Shown here one piece after another: positions 25,608 through 33,978 of a stretch of 64,000 nucleotides of DNA. How positions within the stretch are numbered: the stretch's first letter is position 1; each line of letters opens with the position of its first letter. This DNA is from an uncultured Candidatus Melainabacteria bacterium (GTDB taxonomy: Bacteria; Cyanobacteriota; Vampirovibrionia; Gastranaerophilales; Gastranaerophilaceae), in contig CAKVIM010000003.1 in the NCBI GenBank assembly GCA_934754775.1, forward strand, positions 62,001 to 126,000, written 5' to 3'. The notes under the pieces are model-generated. The model ran no database searches and was not told where the DNA came from. It saw only the letters and a program-made list of their open reading frames with translations. Both the position numbers and the translations under genes were made by a program.

Positions 25608-26717
25608 ATGGATGGCTTTAGTATTGGAAAAATTCTTGCGGGACTTAGAAACCCCGAATTATATCTAAAAAAATTGAAACAGGACGGAATTGAAGGTGGT
25701 GGCGGGTTTAATTCAAACCTCAACAAGCCGGCAATGCCTAATCCGTCGCTTGTTCAGCCACGCCCGATTATTATGCAGCCAATCCATATGAACCAAATTG
25801 CGAGTATGGATAGAGCTGTGTATGTCAGAAATCTGCTTGGTTTACCGCAAACGCTGGGTGAAATTTTGTTACAAGTGCAGGACAAAAACCAACCGATAAA
25901 CAATCTCAGTACAAACACGCTTATACTAAATGATCTAAATGAAGAGTTATTAAAAAACCAAAAAGTCATTGCACAAATTTTTGATGACACAAGCGAAATT
26001 CCGCTCAATGTGACTTCGCAAAATATTCAGGCTCAAGTTGCCGCTACTCAACAAAAAGATGCAGTAATGTTGTTTTTTAGCGGTATGATTCAGATGCCTG
26101 CAATATCAGAGCTTATTCTCAAAAACAGTAAGCAAGCGGTTGCAAATCTTATTATTGCAATGGCTTCTGCCTCAAAAAGCGGGATGACAAACGAGCAAAT
26201 TACTGAAACTTTAAGCATAATTAATTCTTGCGTTTCTATGGCAAGTTCCGATAACCCGACGCAAACATTGAAAAGTCTTATGCTTCTTTATCTGCCGTGG
26301 CTTCCGCTAAACGAAGGCGTCGGGTTCGATTTAGAAGTGACGCCGCCGGATGGCGAAAATGAGTCAAATGATTCTAAGCTTACCGTACTTATCCAGACGA
26401 AAAATTATGGAAACGTAAAAGGTGTATTTACGCTCACAACCTCTAATTCCGTTGATGTATACATTATATGTTCAGAAGATTTTCCAAAGAAAACTCTGCA
26501 AAAAAGCCTTATGGAAGAAAGTTCTTCGCACGCAATGAACATGACAATTGATGTCGAAGCAATTGAGCCGAAGAAAAAAGAAACACTCGAAAAACAGGAA
26601 GCAAAGGTTAATCTTTCTGCTACTAACGAAATGAACCCGTATCTGCTTCTAATGGCACACGCATTTATCAGGAATACAATCTTTATTGATTCGAATCAGG
26701 TGTCGGATGAGCCTTAA
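25608..26717 (+). CDS. unknown protein
   Basis: A protein of 369 residues if the second in-frame ATG is used. That start is preferred because TATAAT (25595-25600) ends seven bases before it, with TTGATT 16 bases further up, and no ribosome site is present; the ATG at 25599 lies within the -10 box. The N-terminal 70 residues are Pro/Gln/Met-rich; the middle is helical; the C-terminal part (about 250-330) is beta-rich, with LTVLIQTKNYGNVKGVFTL and VDVYIICSEDFP. This faintly recalls the C-terminal domain of flagellar hook-length proteins, but no flagellar gene is nearby. It overlaps the convergent gene by 35 bases. Confidence 0.6.
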   Translation: MDGFSIGKILAGLRNPELYLKKLKQDGIEGGGGFNSNLNKPAMPNPSLVQPRPIIMQPIHMNQIASMDRAVYVRNLLGLPQTLGEILLQVQDKNQPINNLSTNTLILNDLNEELLKNQKVIAQIFDDTSEIPLNVTSQNIQAQVAATQQKDAVMLFFSGMIQMPAISELILKNSKQAVANLIIAMASASKSGMTNEQITETLSIINSCVSMASSDNPTQTLKSLMLLYLPWLPLNEGVGFDLEVTPPDGENESNDSKLTVLIQTKNYGNVKGVFTLTTSNSVDVYIICSEDFPKKTLQKSLMEESSSHAMNMTIDVEAIEPKKKETLEKQEAKVNLSATNEMNPYLLLMAHAFIRNTIFIDSNQVSDEP

Positions 26718-27753
26718 TAGTAGGAATTTTCCTTGATAACTGTTTTGCAAGGATTATGGCTTTTTCTGCAAAAATCAATGGTAGCTTATCTGTATTGCCC
26801 TGAATAGAAACGGACGCTCTATTATAAGCATAGTATTCGCTAACACCTGCCAAAACTAAAGCTTCCACTGTCTTAATGAATCTATCATAAAGCTTATCAA
26901 TCGTCAGTTCCTTGACTCGAGCCTCTGTCATTACAGGCACAATCGCCCAATTTATTCTGCCACCGCCCATCAAGAAGTTATTAACGTGTTCTGCGATAAT
27001 ATTGATGTTGTTAGGGTTTGTATAAGCATCAAACGAAATTAAATCTACACCTGCGTCTATCGGAATCTTCCAGTCACATTTTTCAAAACATTGGATGCCG
27101 ACAGCACCATGGAACTCTTTAATCTTTTGGGTTATTTTTGCGTACATGTTGACAATGATATCACGTGTAAGCTCTTCGTTTTCACGCTTCAAGTCACCAA
27201 AACGACCAAGTAGTGGTTCTTCCAGTATAATTATCGGAAGGGTATCCGGCGAAACTTCTTTAATGCGATGAATTATCCAAAGTGCTCTAATTGTAACTGT
27301 TTGTATAAATAATTTTCTATAAAATTTGTCCGCAAGTATTTGTGAAGCTTCTTTGTTCTCTATAAGTTGGGCAATAGTTAGCGGCCCTAATAAGTTTACA
27401 ACTGTTTCACGGGGCTTAATTCGTTTAATAATTTGCAGGTATCTGTCCAAGAAAAAAGTATGGAACTTAAACTCTTCAAGTTTATCTATATCTGGGTTAT
27501 TGAATATTGCATCCATCTGGGTTAATTTCAGCTTGTGTCGGTTGCTATCCTCAACGATAACTCTTTTGTGTTTGAGTTTGAAGCCCGGAACACCTTCAAG
27601 TGTGCGGTTTAAAAGATTATCTTCATCGTCTGCGTTAGGAAGGTCTGCCAAAAATGGGATATTATCGAAAAGTTTAATTGTAAGCTTTGTTGCAAGCTCA
27701 TTGTTCTCATAAGGCAAATTTCCAACGGGTAGGCATTTAAAAGATAATTTCAT
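26683..27753 (-). CDS. MetE/UROD-like barrel protein
   Basis: A 356-residue protein of the cobalamin-independent methionine synthase C-terminal (or uroporphyrinogen decarboxylase-like) TIM-barrel superfamily: TVVNLLGPLTIAQLI (118-132), IIILEEPLLG (174-183), then VGIQCFEKCDWKIPIDAGVDLISFDAY. In MetE the corresponding site reads H-x-C; here the histidine position is Ile while the Cys remains, so zinc-dependent methyl transfer in the MetE way is doubtful. Relatives exist as short stand-alone proteins linked to methyl metabolism. Function not assignable. The stop region overlaps the gene at 25608. Confidence 0.6.
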   Translation of the reverse strand: MKLSFKCLPVGNLPYENNELATKLTIKLFDNIPFLADLPNADDEDNLLNRTLEGVPGFKLKHKRVIVEDSNRHKLKLTQMDAIFNNPDIDKLEEFKFHTFFLDRYLQIIKRIKPRETVVNLLGPLTIAQLIENKEASQILADKFYRKLFIQTVTIRALWIIHRIKEVSPDTLPIIILEEPLLGRFGDLKRENEELTRDIIVNMYAKITQKIKEFHGAVGIQCFEKCDWKIPIDAGVDLISFDAYTNPNNINIIAEHVNNFLMGGGRINWAIVPVMTEARVKELTIDKLYDRFIKTVEALVLAGVSEYYAYNRASVSIQGNTDKLPLIFAEKAIILAKQLSRKIPTIKAHPTPDSNQ

Positions 27754-27775
27754 AATTCGTGCTCTCTATAATAAA

Positions 27776-27811
27776 AACGTGCCGAGATTATACAATGCCG
27801 GCACGTTTTTT
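27776..27811 (-). terminator. terminator of rplI
   Basis: AAACGTGCCG / CGGCACGTTT stem with A and T runs at both ends, so it may work both ways; it directly follows rplI on the minus strand. Confidence 0.75.
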
Positions 27812-27825
27812 CATCTAATATAAAC

Positions 27826-28320
27826 TTACGCTTCAGCGTCTTCAGTTTCTTCAACTGATTCTTTAACAACTTCAGAAGCAGTAACAACAACTTTTAATTC
27901 AGATTTAACTTTAGAAGTTAATTTGATTAACATTGTGAATTCGCCTACTCTGTTGATTGGTGCGTTCAAAGAAACAGTTTTTCTGTCAACTTCGATGCCA
28001 GCTTTTTCTTTTAGTTCTTCGCACAATTTTTTAGTTGTAATTGTACCGAATAATTTTCCGCTTTCACCAGCTTTTGCTGATAATTCGATTGAACCAAGTT
28101 TTTCGATTTGTTCAGCCTTAGCCAAAGCTTCTTGGTGTAATTTTTCTTGTTTAGCTTGAAGTCTAGCAAGGTTTTGTTCTCTGTTTTTCAAAGCACCTTC
28201 TGTAGCAACTTCAGCATAGTTCTTAGGGATAAGGTAATTTCTTGCGTAACCGTCTTTAACGTTTACCAAATCACCTGCTTCGCCAATATTTTGAACTTCT
28301 TTTTTCAATATTACTTGCAT
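27826..28320 (-). CDS. rplI: 50S ribosomal protein L9
   Basis: A 164-residue L9 with the N-terminal domain MQVILKKEVQNIGEAGDLVNVKDGYARNYLIP signature region, the long connecting helix (about 45-78) and the C-terminal domain (80-150). The ATG at 28320 is taken as the start since GGAG lies eight bases before it; a TTG six bases further up would be too close to that site. An acidic tail of about 15 residues (SEVVKESVEETEDAEA) extends beyond the usual end. It is not next to rpsF or rpsR as often seen. Confidence 0.95.
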   Translation of the reverse strand: MQVILKKEVQNIGEAGDLVNVKDGYARNYLIPKNYAEVATEGALKNREQNLARLQAKQEKLHQEALAKAEQIEKLGSIELSAKAGESGKLFGTITTKKLCEELKEKAGIEVDRKTVSLNAPINRVGEFTMLIKLTSKVKSELKVVVTASEVVKESVEETEDAEA

Positions 28321-28436
28321 TTCCAATTCTCCTTTATCTATTATTGGGCTAGTATAGTTTTTATGTTAACTGAAAAATAATTAAATGTCGAGTACCATGA
28401 GCGTTTAACTTAAAATAAGTTCACAGATTACCTTCA

Positions 28437-28786
28437 TTTTCTTTTCTTTATTGCGAAAAAAGAAAAGAAAACGAAGCAAAAGAAAAGAAATGACGCACTG
28501 TTTCCTACAACCTTACGGTTGTGGATTGAATGGCTGTTGCAGGCAGAGCCTGCACTTTTGCACTCGCTAAAAACGCTCGTGGTGCTAAAGAAGTTCTAAA
28601 TATTAAACGCTATTTACGCCGTGAGCGTGTGGCGGTTAGCCACAATAGCGAACGTAAGAGTGCCGGTTCACCGGCTGCATCCATTCAGACTAACGCCCGA
28701 AGGGCGTAGAAACAATGGCGTGTTTTCTCTTTTTTTTGGTACTTTTCTTTCTCTTTTTATTCGCAACAAAAGAGAAAGAAAAGTAC
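28437..28786. repeat. array of seven hairpins in a non-coding region
   Basis: In the 570-base gap after rplI there are perfect or near-perfect hairpins at 28437-28471 (T/C-rich 13-bp arms), 28507-28522 (ACAACC-TTAC-GGTTGT), 28538-28554 (TGCAGGC-AGA-GCCTGCA), 28628-28644 (TGTGGC/GCCACA), 28662-28675 (GCCGGT-TC-ACCGGC), 28693-28707 (ACGCCC-GAA-GGGCGT) and 28739-28786 (19-bp arms GTACTTTTCTTTCTCTTTT). The outermost two share a pyrimidine-rich arm and an ATTGCG/ATTCGC centre. No frame looks coding. It could be a non-autonomous mobile element or a structured RNA. Confidence 0.6.
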
Positions 28787-28884
28787 ATAGTACTTTATTG
28801 CAACAAAAAGTGGCAATAAAAACCCTTCCTCTATATGTATGAGATTAATCCGAAAATCCTAAAGATTTTAAAAATTATGCCGAT

Positions 28885-28968
28885 ACAAATGGTATGGAAA
28901 ACCAAAAGGTTTTTCATACCTCCTCCCCAAGTCTGGTAGCCGTTCTCTTAAGAAACGGCTTTTTTTTA
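28885..28968 (+). ncRNA. candidate small RNA with C-rich anti-Shine-Dalgarno loop
   Basis: A 13-bp hairpin (28891-28920, arms GGTATGGAAAACC and GGTTTTTCATACC with one wobble) is followed by an unpaired CCTCCTCCCC (28919-28928) and then by a rho-independent terminator (AGCCGTT/AACGGCT, 28938-28960, T8 tail). This order, hairpin, CU-rich single strand, terminator, is that of cyanobacterial Yfr1 and of several CU-rich regulatory RNAs that pair with ribosome sites. No clear promoter was found, and the sequence is not identical to the Yfr1 core. Confidence 0.4.
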
Positions 28969-29790
28969 TGCCTTTTCATATTGGCTGTAATACTTCATTA
29001 CTCTGTTTACATATACAGAAGTTTCTCCGTTTTGAGGAATTTTGCCGTTTCTAACATTTCCGGGGCCTGCATTATAAGCCGCTAGAGCTAAACGTTTGTT
29101 GCCATTATATCTGTCAAGCATTTGACGCAAGTATTTCGTGCCGCCACGTATATTTTGCTCAGGGTCTAACGGATTGGTTACACCCAGCTCTTTTGCCGTG
29201 TCAGGCATTAACTGCATAAGTCCTTTTGCACCTGCTTTTGATTTGCAGTTCGGGTTAAAATCAGACTCTGTAGTAATAACCGCTTTTATTAAGTTCGGTT
29301 CAATATTGTATTGTTTTGCGTATTTATTGATTAAATCTGCGTACTTGCCCGTTGCTTGCGTTCCTGAGCCCTGTGTTCCGGAGCTATTTGTTATTGTCGA
29401 AGAGTCTGTGTTTAGACAAGGTAAATTTAGCGGTGGAAGATTGAAAGCAGTAGTGCTTGGCATACTTGAAGATTGAAGTTGGAATGTATCCATCCCGCTA
29501 AAAGTTGGCATACTAAAAGAACCGCTGTTGTTATTTAATTCAAAACTAGGCAAAGGCGGCATACTAAAATCTTGTGTGAGCGGAAGATAACTGTTTTGAG
29601 GAATAGTTGGTACCATAAACAAGCTTGCATCGTTATAGCAGGAGCCCATATTAAATCCGCCAAACGGACTGCCCCAAATGCTACACCCAAAATTATTGAA
29701 CCCGTTGAAACAGCCCAAAAACGGATTGTTGTTAAACATTCCGAGCAAAAATCCGTTTGTGAAGTTGTTCCAAAAATTAGTCGTGCTCAT
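28966..29790 (-). CDS. lytic transglycosylase (SLT domain) without signal peptide
   Basis: A 274-residue protein. The C-terminal half (about 148-272) is a soluble lytic transglycosylase/goose-lysozyme domain: [34 protein letters not shown] with the catalytic Glu, then [13 protein letters not shown] and [13 protein letters not shown]. The first 145 residues are Asn/Phe/Gly/Pro/Ser-rich and start [10 protein letters not shown] with no export signal. How it reaches peptidoglycan is unclear: cell lysis, a holin-like path or a special secretion system. It shares promoter architecture with the gene at 29899 and with the ribbon-helix-helix gene at 58831. Confidence 0.82.
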   Translation of the reverse strand: MSTTNFWNNFTNGFLLGMFNNNPFLGCFNGFNNFGCSIWGSPFGGFNMGSCYNDASLFMVPTIPQNSYLPLTQDFSMPPLPSFELNNNSGSFSMPTFSGMDTFQLQSSSMPSTTAFNLPPLNLPCLNTDSSTITNSSGTQGSGTQATGKYADLINKYAKQYNIEPNLIKAVITTESDFNPNCKSKAGAKGLMQLMPDTAKELGVTNPLDPEQNIRGGTKYLRQMLDRYNGNKRLALAAYNAGPGNVRNGKIPQNGETSVYVNRVMKYYSQYEKA

Positions 29791-29804
29791 AGCAATCTCT
29801 TTAT

Positions 29805-29853
29805 ATATACTCTATATATATAAAGTCAAGCAAAGCAAAATAATTGCCTTTTT
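29805..29853 (-). promoter_or_regulatory. shared regulatory promoter, copy A
   Basis: On the + strand TATAAAGTCA (29819-29828), 13 bases, AATTGCCTTTTT (29842-29853). Read on the minus strand this is AAAAAGGCAATT, 13 bases, TTGACT-like -35 (TGACTTTATA) and a TATATA -10. The same layout occurs at 30770-30804 and 59065-59099. The distance from the box to the ATG is the same as in copy B (29 bases). Confidence 0.6.
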
Positions 29854-29898
29854 TGTAAATAAAAGTAACAAAATAGGGCAAAAATTTAAAAAATGATA

Positions 29899-30741
29899 TT
29901 AAGCGTAATAACTCTTCAAACGGTTTGCGAGCTCAGTTTTAGTGATTTTCCCATCCTTATTGGCGTCCAGACCTTTGTTTGCACTATAGTATTTGTCGTT
30001 TCGTGTTGATAAAACTTCTCTTTTTGCATAAGCAGGCAGGAAGTTTATTGAATACAATGTTCCGGTATCCAATACTTGATTTGCACTATATCCTGCATTT
30101 CTCTTGTTCATTAATATATATTTTTCTACGTATGTAAGTTGTTCTACTGCGGACATTCGCTTAAGTGCTGTGGTTGTAGTACCGATTTCTCTTGCTGTGT
30201 CCGGCATAAATTGGATTAATCCTGTGGCACCGCTACTTCTATTAACCGTTGTGGTCTTTAAACCGCTTTCTGAATACATCATAGCCATCAAGTCGTTAGC
30301 TGAACATTTGACTTTTTTAGCGATTTCTACAACCTTATTATAGAACTCGTTACTAAGGTTTTTATTTCTCTTAGACCAAGTTTTCTTAAGTTCAGCTGCA
30401 GTGCAGTTCAAATCTACCGGTTCAGAAGAACCCGATTCATTAGAACCGAATGTTCCTGAGAAAGAAGGTAGTGGTGGGAGTTGAAAATTGAATGCCGGTA
30501 ATTGTATGTTGAAACCAAGATTTGAACTGTTAAACGCCGGTAAAGACATGTTGAAATTTAAGTTTGAACTGTCAAATGCCGGCATTTTAATATTAAAATT
30601 TCCAATATTACTACCAAATATTGGCGGCATAATATTATTGCCGTATCTGCCATACTGAATGCATGGCGTTGGCATAAACACATTGTTTAGTGTTGATAAT
30701 AAATTATTCATATAATGATTGTAATAACATTCGAAGCTCAT
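29899..30741 (-). CDS. second lytic transglycosylase-like protein, signal-less, with EF-hand-like tail
   Basis: A 280-residue paralogue of the neighbouring protein. An N-terminal part without signal peptide holds three imperfect copies of a 15-residue unit (SSNLxFNxxLPAFN, about 47-95). A lysozyme/SLT domain follows (about 125-245) with Glu in MMYSESGLK and GATGLIQFMPDTAREIG. The C-terminus has a calcium-loop-like DANKDGKITKTEL (about 258-270), as in EF-hand or dockerin loops. The second conserved half of the SLT motif (AYNAGPGN) is replaced, so activity may differ. Start has GCAGGA upstream. Confidence 0.72.
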   Translation of the reverse strand: MSFECYYNHYMNNLLSTLNNVFMPTPCIQYGRYGNNIMPPIFGSNIGNFNIKMPAFDSSNLNFNMSLPAFNSSNLGFNIQLPAFNFQLPPLPSFSGTFGSNESGSSEPVDLNCTAAELKKTWSKRNKNLSNEFYNKVVEIAKKVKCSANDLMAMMYSESGLKTTTVNRSSGATGLIQFMPDTAREIGTTTTALKRMSAVEQLTYVEKYILMNKRNAGYSANQVLDTGTLYSINFLPAYAKREVLSTRNDKYYSANKGLDANKDGKITKTELANRLKSYYA

Positions 30742-30753
30742 AATATCCTGCGT

Positions 30754-30804
30754 ATATATTCTTTATATTTATAAAGTCATGTTTTGTTAAATAATTGTCT
30801 TTTT
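30754..30804 (-). promoter_or_regulatory. shared regulatory promoter, copy B
   Basis: TATAAAGTCA (30770-30779), 13 bases, AATTGTCTTTTT (30793-30804) on the + strand, upstream of the gene at 30741; the ftsH promoter region lies on the other side of the same 120-base spacer. Homology to copy A extends further into TGTAAATAAAA. Confidence 0.6.
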
Positions 30805-30861
30805 GTAAATAAAACGTTACATTTATGTTATAATTATATGGAACATTTATGAGGGAGAACT

Positions 30862-32730
30862 ATGAACAAAAATCAATCGGTAGGTATGTACGTAATTCTT
30901 GGAATTATGGTTTTAGCATTTGTTTCAATGCTCTTTAGCGGCCCGACTTCCAGCACAGAAGAATTGTCTTACACAAATTTTATACAGAAAGTAGAAAACA
31001 AAGAAATTAAGAGTGTTGATTTAGGTAAAGATGCTTTGGTTGCTCTTCCTGTAAAACAACCGGAAGCTAAAACAAGCACAAATCCTATATATGGCGAAGT
31101 TAAAGCTCCAAAACTCCAGTACAAAGTTGTACTTCCTGATAATTCAGATGTTTTGACAAAATTGGAAGAAAATAATGTTGAAATCAGTGCAAAGAAAGCT
31201 GATTCAGGCTCACCGTTCGGTTTAGGTTCATCATTAATAACAATTTTACTCGTTTTAGGGTTCATAATGCTTATCATTAAATCAATTCAGGCGGGTGGAG
31301 CTCAAGCTATGTCTTTTGGCAAAAGCAGAGCTAAAATGCTTATGGATAGCAAAGTTAAGACAACTTTTAACGATGTTGCAGGGATTGATGAAGAGAAAAA
31401 AGAACTCGAAGAAATCGTTGATTTTCTAAAACATTCAGACAAATATGTTAAACTGGGTGCGAAGATTCCGAAAGGTGTACTTTTAGTAGGTTCTCCGGGT
31501 ACAGGTAAAACTCTTATGGCAAAAGCTGTTGCCGGTGAAGCAGGTGTTCCATTCTTCTCAATTAGCGGTTCAGATTTCGTTGAAATGTTCGTAGGTGTTG
31601 GTGCATCCCGTGTTAGAGATTTGTTTGAACAAGCTAAAAAACATCAGCCTTGTATTGTATTTATTGATGAAATTGATGCGGTTGGTCGTCAAAGAGGTGC
31701 CGGTTTAGGCGGTGGTCACGACGAAAGAGAACAAACCCTTAACCAATTACTGGTTGAGATGGATGGTTTTGACGAAAACACTAATATTATAATTTTAGCT
31801 GCGACAAACAGACCGGACATTTTGGATAACGCACTCCTTAGACCCGGAAGATTTGACAGGCAAATCGTTATTAATAAGCCTGACGTTTTAGGTCGTGAGC
31901 AGATTTTGAACGTACACGCAAAAAACAAACCTTTAGCAAAAGAAGTTGATTTAAAGACTTTGGCAAAGCGTACTCCGGGATTTACCGGTGCAGACCTTTC
32001 AAATCTTTTGAATGAAGCAGCTCTTCTTGCTGCTCGTCACGACAAATCAGAAATTGAAATGCCGGATTTAGAGGAAGCTATTGATAAAGTTATGGCAGGG
32101 CCTGAAAAGAAAAGCAGAATTATTTCTGACGAAGAAAAAGAAAACACAGCTTATCACGAAGTTGGTCACGCACTTTTGGCAAAATTGCTTAAGGATTGTG
32201 ATCCATTGCACAAAGTTTCAATTATTCCACGTGGTATGGCTCTTGGTATAACACTTACATTGCCGGAAAAAGACCATTTGACAATGCGTAAAAATCAATT
32301 GCTTGATAGAATTGCAATGATTTTGGGCGGACGTGTCGCAGAAGAATTAATCTATGGCAAGGACAACGTTACAACAGGTGCTTCAAACGATTTAGAAAAA
32401 GTTTCAAACCTTGCACGCAGCATGGTTACAACGTATGGTATGAGTGACAAGATGGGAAATCTGGCTTACGGAAAAGACCAAGAACACGTGTTTATGGGAA
32501 GAAACTTCGGTAACACAAGAGATTTTTCAGAAGAAATCGCTGCTGATATAGACAAAGAAGTTAAGAAAATTGTTGACGCTCAATATGAACACGCTAAAAA
32601 TCTTTTGAGTGAAAACAGAGACATGTTGGAATATATTGCACATACTCTACTTGATAAAGAAACTCTTGACGAAAAAGAATTCGAAGATTTGATGAACGAG
32701 GTTAGAGAAAGAAGGGAAAACGAAAATTAA
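30862..32730 (+). CDS. ftsH: ATP-dependent zinc metalloprotease FtsH
   Basis: A 622-residue membrane-anchored AAA+ protease that degrades damaged membrane and regulatory proteins. Two helices (7-27 and 123-142) flank a periplasmic domain; then come Walker A GSPGTGKT (210-217), Walker B IVFIDEID (265-272), the second region of homology [18 protein letters not shown] and the zinc site HEVGH (432-436; Val instead of the common Ala). Start follows GAGGGAGAAC. It is divergent from the lytic transglycosylase gene. Length and order are normal. Confidence 0.96.
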   Translation: MNKNQSVGMYVILGIMVLAFVSMLFSGPTSSTEELSYTNFIQKVENKEIKSVDLGKDALVALPVKQPEAKTSTNPIYGEVKAPKLQYKVVLPDNSDVLTKLEENNVEISAKKADSGSPFGLGSSLITILLVLGFIMLIIKSIQAGGAQAMSFGKSRAKMLMDSKVKTTFNDVAGIDEEKKELEEIVDFLKHSDKYVKLGAKIPKGVLLVGSPGTGKTLMAKAVAGEAGVPFFSISGSDFVEMFVGVGASRVRDLFEQAKKHQPCIVFIDEIDAVGRQRGAGLGGGHDEREQTLNQLLVEMDGFDENTNIIILAATNRPDILDNALLRPGRFDRQIVINKPDVLGREQILNVHAKNKPLAKEVDLKTLAKRTPGFTGADLSNLLNEAALLAARHDKSEIEMPDLEEAIDKVMAGPEKKSRIISDEEKENTAYHEVGHALLAKLLKDCDPLHKVSIIPRGMALGITLTLPEKDHLTMRKNQLLDRIAMILGGRVAEELIYGKDNVTTGASNDLEKVSNLARSMVTTYGMSDKMGNLAYGKDQEHVFMGRNFGNTRDFSEEIAADIDKEVKKIVDAQYEHAKNLLSENRDMLEYIAHTLLDKETLDEKEFEDLMNEVRERRENEN

Positions 32731-32733
32731 ACA

Positions 32734-32810
32734 GTAAGGGAATAAAGTAATAGGGCAATAAGGGAATAAGAGGTTTAAAATTTCTTTTTGTATATTACGC
32801 TTTTTAAACG
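32734..32810 (+). repeat. AATAAGG-type dispersed repeat, single arm
   Basis: The spacer after ftsH has tandem units such as GGGCAATAAGGGAATAAG followed by AGGTTTAAAATT and TATATTACGC. The same order of units and flank occurs twice, as an inverted pair, at 46431-46568. Confidence 0.6.
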
Positions 32811-32860
32811 AATTATTAATTAAGAATTATCTTAAATCTAAACGAAAGGATAAATAATAA

Positions 32861-33346
32861 ATGGATAGAGAAGAGCTTATTTTTAGTGAATACAAAACAT
32901 ATTGTGAGCAGAAAGAAAAATTTATTGACAGAAACTTTAAAACAAATAAATTTTATATGATTGCTGCAGTTGTTTTGATTTTTGCAATGATATACACAGG
33001 TAATGTAGTTTTCCTGAACAAAATTTCTGCAACGCTTGTCTTTGCTCTGTTTGGGGTCTCTGTTTGTGCCTTGTGGTGGATGAACGTTGATTCTTATAAC
33101 ACCTTAATCAAAATAAAATACTCAACCGTTATCGAAAAATTGGAAGAAAAATTGCCGGTAAAACCTTTTACAGAGGAGTATAAAGGGATTGCGGACTTTA
33201 GAGAAAAAAGAGTGTTTATGTTCTCTGATATTCAAAAAATCTTTGCTTCAATTGTTGCACTTTTCTTCTTTGCGGTTTGTGTAAGCGAGCTTACGCCGAT
33301 TCTTGTAGTATTATTCAACAAACTTAATTGTTTAATAAGAGGTTAA
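32861..33346 (+). CDS. RipA-family membrane protein
   Basis: A 161-residue integral membrane protein with two N-terminal helices (about 29-70) and one C-terminal helix (about 128-155). Between them lies WWMNVDSYNTLIKIKYSTVIEKLEEKLPVKPF (75-106), the W-W-x-x-x-x-x-Y-x-x-L-x-x-x-K-Y-x-V-I-x-x-x-E-x-x-L-P pattern of the RipA family of octameric membrane proteins known from Francisella. The biochemical role is not established. Start has AAAGGATA upstream. It is followed at four bases by the PAP2 gene and then by a glycosyltransferase-like gene, one probable envelope operon. Confidence 0.6.
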   Translation: MDREELIFSEYKTYCEQKEKFIDRNFKTNKFYMIAAVVLIFAMIYTGNVVFLNKISATLVFALFGVSVCALWWMNVDSYNTLIKIKYSTVIEKLEEKLPVKPFTEEYKGIADFREKRVFMFSDIQKIFASIVALFFFAVCVSELTPILVVLFNKLNCLIRG

Positions 33347-33350
33347 TGGA

Positions 33351-33977
33351 ATGGCTAGACAAAAAGAATATGGAATGGCACTAAACTGGAATTATGTAAT
33401 CCTCTCTGTTGTTATGGTTGCAATATTTACGCTTGTTGTAATGTATGTCCCAAATATAAGAGAAATTGACGGAAATATACTTCATTCAATCAGATTGGCA
33501 CTTTCGCCGTATCCGATTTCTTATGCTCAATTTATTTCCGAATTCGGTCGTGCAAATCATATGCTATGGCCTCAAATTGCGGCAGGAAGCGTACTTATTT
33601 CGCATAGAAAATACACAAAGTGCTTTTTGTTGATATTTTTTACTCAAGCAACCTTCTTTGTAACTGATTTACTTAAGAATTTTGTTTGCAGAGAACGCCC
33701 AGGATATATGTGCTATCCGGGATTTAGTTTCCCATCAGGTCACTCATCAACGACAATGTGTTTTCTAGGAATTCTGATTTATCTTGTGCTACACTATTGC
33801 AAAACTGATTTTTGGAGATATTTCCTAACTGGTTTGTTTGGTTTATGGATAGTGTTGGTTGGTATTTCAAGAATGTGGTTGGGTGTGCATTTCCCAATAG
33901 ACGTGCTTTGCGGAATGTTCCTTGGTTTCTTGATGGTAAACTTGTTTATTATAGTTTCTAAAGCATTGAGCAAATAA
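33351..33977 (+). CDS. PAP2-family membrane phosphatase
   Basis: A 208-residue membrane enzyme of the type 2 phosphatidic-acid phosphatase family with all three motifs: KNFVCRERP (about 108-116), PSGHSST (126-132) and SRMWLGVHFPIDV (174-186). Six hydrophobic helices. Substrates in the family include undecaprenyl pyrophosphate, lipid A phosphates and phosphatidylglycerophosphate; the operon context with a RipA-like membrane protein and a sugar-transferase-like protein points to envelope lipid or carrier recycling. Start after GAGG, four bases from the previous stop. Confidence 0.85.
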   Translation: MARQKEYGMALNWNYVILSVVMVAIFTLVVMYVPNIREIDGNILHSIRLALSPYPISYAQFISEFGRANHMLWPQIAAGSVLISHRKYTKCFLLIFFTQATFFVTDLLKNFVCRERPGYMCYPGFSFPSGHSSTTMCFLGILIYLVLHYCKTDFWRYFLTGLFGLWIVLVGISRMWLGVHFPIDVLCGMFLGFLMVNLFIIVSKALSK

Positions 33978-33978
33978 T

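Noticed and set aside
25608..26717. FliK flagellar hook-length protein
   Set aside because: Only a vague similarity of the C-terminal strand pattern; no other flagellar gene in 64 kb.
28459..28800. CRISPR array in the hairpin-rich region
   Set aside because: The hairpins differ from each other in sequence and spacing; there are no repeated units with unique spacers and no cas genes in the window.
28621..28842. Open frame of 73 codons in the non-coding region after rplI
   Set aside because: It runs through several perfect hairpins, has no ribosome site and no recognisable protein pattern.
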